In this document: one piece after another, positions 60,406 to 64,000 of the stretch | Layout of the letters: every line of letters begins with the position of its first letter | Position numbering within the stretch: the stretch's first letter is position 1 | DNA from: Mixta gaviniae | GTDB taxonomy: Bacteria > Pseudomonadota > Gammaproteobacteria > Enterobacterales > Enterobacteriaceae | DNA length: 64,000 bases | Reading direction: 5' to 3' | Assembly (NCBI RefSeq): GCF_002953195.1 | Contig: NZ_CP026377.1 | Span: forward strand, 3,286,001 to 3,350,000 | Made by a program: the position numbers and the translations under genes | Notes under the pieces: generated by a model | Seen by the model: the letters and a program-made list of their open reading frames with translations, nothing else | Told to the model about the DNA's origin: nothing | The model's database searches: none

Positions 60406-61466
60406 TTACGCCTCGGTACGCAGGGTATCCGGCCAGGCATGCACTACGGCCTTGATCAGCGTCGCCAACGGAATGGCGAAAAACACCCCCAGAAGCCCCA
60501 CAGGCCGCCGAAAATCACCACCGCCAGAATAATCACCAATGGATGCAGGTTTACCGCTTCGGAAAACAGCACCGGCACCAGCACGTTGCCATCCAGCGCC
60601 TGGATAATCAGATAAACCACCATCATCGTCCAGAAATCGCTACCCAATCCCCACTGGAACAGGCCGACGCAAATTACCGGCAGCGTCGCCGCCAGCGCGC
60701 CGATATAGGGGATCAGCACCGATAGCCCCACCAGCACCGCCAGTAGCAGCGCGTAGTTCAGTCCCAGCACCAGAAAAGCGATCCAGGTGGCGACGCCGAC
60801 CACCACCATCTCCAGCACCTTGCCGCGGATATAGTTGGTGATCTGCTGATTCATCTCGCTCCAGACCTGCCCCGCCAGGCCGCGGTTGCGCGGCAGCACG
60901 CGGCGCACCGCATCCAGCATCTGCTGCTTATCTTTCAGCAGGAAGAACACCATTAGCGGCACCACCACCAGATAGATCGCCAGCGTCATCAAGCCCACCA
61001 GCGACGCCAGCGAATATTTCACCACCGACTCGCCCACGCCCGACAGGCGGCTGCGCAGATTATCGATGACGATATCGACGATACCGGCATCGGCCAGCGC
61101 CGGAAAACGCGCCGGCAGCCCGGCAGAGAAGAGGTAGAGCTTGTTCAGCATATTCGGCGTGTCGTGCAACAGGTTAATGCCCTGCTGCCAGGCGACCGGC
61201 GCCACCACCAGCACAAACAGCAGCAGTACCCCGACGAAAAAGGCCAGCACGACAGTGGTGGCCCAGCTGCGCGAGCAGCCCAGCCGCTCCAGCCGCACCG
61301 TTGGCCACTCCAGCAGATAGGCGATCACCAGCGCCACCAACAGCGGCGCCAGCAGATCGCTGAAAAAAAACAGTATGAAAAACGCTGCCAGCAAAATCAC
61401 CAGCAGGGCAATGGCTTCCGGATCGCTAAAGCGGCGGCGATACCATTGAATAAGAAGAGCCAGCAT
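60406..61466 (-). pseudogene. perM: AI-2E family permease PerM (YfgO) with a 3' frameshift
   Basis: PerM is a multi-helix inner-membrane protein of the AI-2 exporter/PerM family with unclear transport activity. From the ATG at 61466 (MLALLIQWYRRRFSDPEAI) the frame is normal for about 325 residues, up to VVIFGGLWGFWG. It then ends abnormally as CFSPFRWRR, with the stop at 60456. One more G in the G5 run (60486-60490 on plus) would give VFFAIPLATLIKAVVHAW and a stop at 60406. The restored length would be 353 residues, exactly that of E. coli. The last helix region would be lost if the frameshift is real. It could well be a sequencing error. Confidence 0.85.
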
Positions 61467-61540
61467 GGCATTCCCTTCCCTGTATTAACAAGGTGGACGA
61501 TTGTACTGAAATGCGCGGCGGAAGACAGAATTACCTGAAG

Positions 61541-61599
61541 GCGGGTGCCGCCTGCAGGTAAACGTGCTGCGCCTCGGGTGGCGCTTACAGGTAAACGTG
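61541..61599. repeat. Imperfect tandem repeat across the cyclase stop codon
   Basis: Two copies of a 26-base unit, CGGGTG..GC..CAGGTAAACGTG, lie at 61541-61566 and 61574-61599, period 33. The last 12 bases are identical. Since 33 bases are 11 codons, the copies are in the same frame on the minus strand. The cyclase ends in the first copy (HVYL then TAA), while the second copy encodes QHVYLQ beyond the stop. Confidence 0.7.
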
Positions 61600-63180
61600 T
61601 CGCGCGTCGGGCACTGAAGCGGCGGCGACCACGCAGTTGCGCCCCGCACGCTTGGCGCGATAGAGCGCCTCGTCGGCGCGACGGAAGCTCTCTTCAAGGG
61701 CTTCGCCGTCGGCAAGCCAGCAGCTCACGCCCACTGAGAGCGTTACCTCGCCTACCGGGTCGATCGCCTGCTGCTGCGTGACGGCGCGCACCCGCTCCGC
61801 CAGCGCCAGCGCGGTCGCTTCATCAACGCCGGGCAGGACCATCAGGAACTCTTCGCCGCCGCTGCGGCAGACCACGTCAGTCTGGCGCGCGCTGCTTTTT
61901 AGCTGGCGCGCCACCTGCTGGATCACCCGGTCGCCGCTATCATGCCCCCAGGTATCGTTCACCCGTTTAAAGTGATCGATATCCAGCGCCAGCACGGCGA
62001 AAGGCTGCCGGGTGGTGGAGAAATACTCCAGCACCGCATGCAGGCCGCGGCGGTTAAGCAGCCCGGTCAGCGGATCGGTCTGCACTTCCGATTTCAGCTG
62101 GCCGATTTTGTTATGCATCAACCCCATGCCGGCGAGCAGCGCCCGTTTAATTTGCGCCGCCTCGAAATACCATGAGCGCACGCCCTTGATCTCCAGCGCG
62201 GCATCCTGCTCATCCATCTGGCTCGCCTTGCGCGCCAGATGCCACAGCGGCAGCGCAATAAGCCGCGCCAGCAGCCAGGCGGCGATCAGGGTCAGCAGCG
62301 CCAGCGGCAGCGAATGCTGCACCACCTGGAAAAGCAGGCTGCTGAGCGGCGCCAGCGTGATACGCGTCGGCTTAACGGCGATAATGGTCCAGTCGGAGTC
62401 CGGCACGTGCGCATAGCCAGCCAGCACCGGTTCGCCCCGCTCGTCGGTAATCTGCTGATAACCGCTGCTGGCGTAGGCGCCCGCCTCCTGATGCAGTAGC
62501 GGCGCGATTTTTTTGCCGACCAGCTGGCTGTTGTGGTGATAGAGAACGCGGTTATCGCGATCCAACACGTAGAGCTGCGTGCCGTCGCGATAGAACTGGC
62601 TGAGCAGCAGCTCGTTGAGGATGCTTTTGCGCTTCAGGTAGATCGTGCCGCCAACGTAGCCGAGATAGCTGCCGGTTTCCGACCAGATCGGCCGCGAAAT
62701 AAACACGATCAGGTTATTCGCCGCCGAGACGCCAGGCTGCCCAATCAACGGCACGCGCCGCTCCAGCGCCTCATGGGAGCTGGCAGAGTTGAGGTGCATG
62801 CCTTTCAACATCAGCGATTCCGGGGAAATCGCGCGCACCCAGCCGCCGGCGTCGACAATCGCCACCGAGTTAAAGCTGTTGGTTTGCTGCCGCAGCCGCT
62901 CCACTTCCGTTTGCAGCAGCGCCTCATCGTCAAAATGGCTGCCGATCTGCGTGGCGGACCAGGCAAGCTGTGATTGCGCCTGCTGGAAAAACTGCCCCGT
63001 TGTGGCGGCCAGCTTGGCGGCATAAACGCGATTGGCTTCCAGCGTATTCATGATCAGCTGCTCGCGCTGGACGCGCCAGGCGGCATAGAGGGAATTAGCC
63101 AGAGTGATAACGATACTGGCGACCGCCAGCAGGGTAATAAGAGTCCGTAAGTCCGTTTTCGGCCGTAGCAGCCTTAACAT
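61585..63180 (-). CDS. Membrane-bound diguanylate cyclase with periplasmic sensor domain
   Basis: This enzyme makes cyclic di-GMP from two GTP, which favours biofilm over motility. The 531 residues have helix 1 at about 13-33 and a periplasmic Cache-like sensor domain (about 35-275, with YLGYVGGTIYLKRKSIL). Helix 2 is at about 285-305, followed by a linker and the GGDEF domain (about 370-525). The active motif is GGEEF in CRSGGEEFLMVLPG. An inhibitory I-site RxxD (RQTD) sits exactly five residues before it, so product inhibition is likely. It stands alone. I cannot name an orthologue, and its ligand is unknown. Confidence 0.9.
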   Translation of the reverse strand: MLRLLRPKTDLRTLITLLAVASIVITLANSLYAAWRVQREQLIMNTLEANRVYAAKLAATTGQFFQQAQSQLAWSATQIGSHFDDEALLQTEVERLRQQTNSFNSVAIVDAGGWVRAISPESLMLKGMHLNSASSHEALERRVPLIGQPGVSAANNLIVFISRPIWSETGSYLGYVGGTIYLKRKSILNELLLSQFYRDGTQLYVLDRDNRVLYHHNSQLVGKKIAPLLHQEAGAYASSGYQQITDERGEPVLAGYAHVPDSDWTIIAVKPTRITLAPLSSLLFQVVQHSLPLALLTLIAAWLLARLIALPLWHLARKASQMDEQDAALEIKGVRSWYFEAAQIKRALLAGMGLMHNKIGQLKSEVQTDPLTGLLNRRGLHAVLEYFSTTRQPFAVLALDIDHFKRVNDTWGHDSGDRVIQQVARQLKSSARQTDVVCRSGGEEFLMVLPGVDEATALALAERVRAVTQQQAIDPVGEVTLSVGVSCWLADGEALEESFRRADEALYRAKRAGRNCVVAAASVPDARHVYL

Positions 63181-63383
63181 GGACCCACCTTTATCGGGTT
63201 AATCATTTAATTTTTTACGCCTTGTGATGCGTTCTTATCGTTGCTGCTTATTGAGTCATGCGCCCTGGTGAGATGCACGTCTCAAGTGTACACGGGTTAA
63301 GCAGCCAGCAAAACGCTTCCACGGCGGGTATGTGCAAATAATCTGCTGGTCAGTCCAGCTGCGGCGCTTGCCGCCGGTGCGGA

Positions 63384-63412
63384 TAAAAAAAAGCACCGCC
63401 GGAGGCGGTGCC
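63384..63412 (-). terminator. Terminator of the DsrE-family gene
   Basis: On the minus strand the stem GGCACCGCC / GGCGGTGCT (loop TCC) is followed by eight T. It begins about 26 bases after the stop codon at 63439. The rest of the gap up to the cyclase start (63181-63383) holds nothing I recognise beyond its expected promoter. Confidence 0.8.
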
Positions 63413-63438
63413 CTGTAACACAAAACGGCGCGATGCAA

Positions 63439-64000
63439 TCAGAGCATTAACAGCCCATAACCCTGATTCTGCAAGGTGGCGACCGTGGTGCCGCTGGAGA
63501 TGGTGTGGGTAACCGACTTATCGATCCACTCACGGTCGATATGGTGGAAGGCTACGGACTGATCGCAGACGGTGACTTTCACGCCCGCTTTTTCCAGCTC
63601 GCTGATCATTTTCAGGTTCGGGTTATCAATGCCGTACGCTTTATGGAACTGTTCGTTATTCAGCGCAGCGATCACGGCATCGCCGTTCATCGATACCACA
63701 AAATCAAGCTTTTTCAACGGAATGCCGGCAGCGTAATAGAGGTTGACCACGCGCGCAACGCGTTCCAGACCCAGGTGCGGATCTTTGATATCGCCATCGT
63801 TTTTATTCAGCTGGAAAACAATTTTGTTGCTCAGGCTGGGATCGTTACGCGGGTTATAGGCCGGCGTATCGACATAATGAATTTTGCCATAACCTTCGAT
63901 AGCCGGGGTTGACCAGAAATCGGCAGGCTCCGTCTTGTTGCTGAGATGGTTAGTCACTTTGTCATAGAGCTGTGGTGCCTGAAGCACGTTACCGCCGATA
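63439..64000 (-). CDS. DsrE-family protein, 5' end cut by the window
   Basis: The visible C-terminal 187 or so residues belong to the DsrE/DsrF-like family. The signature is NKIVFQLNKNDGD, then HLGLERVARVVNLYYAAGIP and LDFVVSMNGDAVIAALNN. Next come MISELEKAGVKVTVCDQSVAFHHID and the ending VATLQNQGYGLLML. A conserved Cys (VCDQS) is the usual reactive site. No stop codon interrupts the frame up to base 64000 (IGGNVLQAPQLYDK), so the start is outside. Many relatives with this layout have a signal peptide and are periplasmic, but I cannot see that here. Confidence 0.8.
   Translation of the reverse strand, partial: IGGNVLQAPQLYDKVTNHLSNKTEPADFWSTPAIEGYGKIHYVDTPAYNPRNDPSLSNKIVFQLNKNDGDIKDPHLGLERVARVVNLYYAAGIPLKKLDFVVSMNGDAVIAALNNEQFHKAYGIDNPNLKMISELEKAGVKVTVCDQSVAFHHIDREWIDKSVTHTISSGTTVATLQNQGYGLLML

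Overview
The window is a chromosomal segment of a gamma-proteobacterium of the order Enterobacterales. Gene order and near full-length protein matches to the E. coli 54-56 min region (ptsHI-crr, cysPUWAM, yfeXYZ-ypeA, amiA-hemF, maeB-talA-tktB, ypfG, nudK, narQ-acrD-ypfM-yffB-dapE-ypfN, ypfH, tmcA-ypfJ, purC-bamC-dapA, gcvR-bcp-perM) make this clear. The GC-rich codon use and the accessory genes suggest an Erwiniaceae member (Mixta or Pantoea type), but I cannot fix the genus from sequence alone. No rRNA, tRNA, CRISPR array or insertion sequence was seen.

Layout. 1-3.1 kb: tail of an upstream gene (probably cysK), then the PTS operon ptsH-ptsI-crr. 3.2-8.6 kb: an accessory block where E. coli has pdxK, made of a two-component system (minus strand) divergent from a MacA/MacB-type efflux pair. 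8.6-16.2 kb: sulfur assimilation operon cysP-U-W-A-M and the yfeX, yfeY, yfeZ, ypeA genes, all on the minus strand. 16.4-24.3 kb: amiA, hemF, maeB and the non-oxidative pentose phosphate pair talA-tktB.

24.3-32 kb: accessory region. An AT-rich patch carries a DUF3289 gene broken by an in-frame TGA, a DUF943 gene and an orphan type VI secretion hcp. Then come a 48-bp perfect palindrome, ampH, the backbone gene ypfG, and a decayed sugar locus. In that locus a DeoR-type regulator behind a perfect CRP box is followed by a sugar-binding protein gene fused out of frame, by deletion, to the rest of a PfkB kinase gene.

32.1-50.3 kb: nudK, then a complete nitrate respiration block. It holds narGHJI and narK (minus), narL (plus), ansP (minus), then narQ-narP and acrD (plus). 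There is no narX; NarQ is the only nitrate sensor in the window, beside both NarL and NarP. FNR boxes and NarL/NarP heptamers sit in front of narG and narK with spacing like that known in E. coli.

50.4-64 kb: backbone. The 19-codon gene ypfM, yffB-dapE-ypfN, ypfH, tmcA-ypfJ, purC, bamC-dapA, gcvR-bcp, a perM gene with a one-base frameshift near its 3' end, a membrane-bound diguanylate cyclase whose stop codon lies in an 11-codon tandem repeat, and a DsrE-family gene cut by the window end.

How the genes work together: the PTS genes and a CRP-controlled sugar locus handle carbon uptake and catabolite control. The cys operon imports sulfate or thiosulfate and makes cysteine. The nar genes build and regulate respiratory nitrate reductase under anaerobic, nitrate-rich conditions. 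dapA, dapE, amiA and ampH act in lysine and peptidoglycan metabolism, and bamC in outer-membrane assembly.
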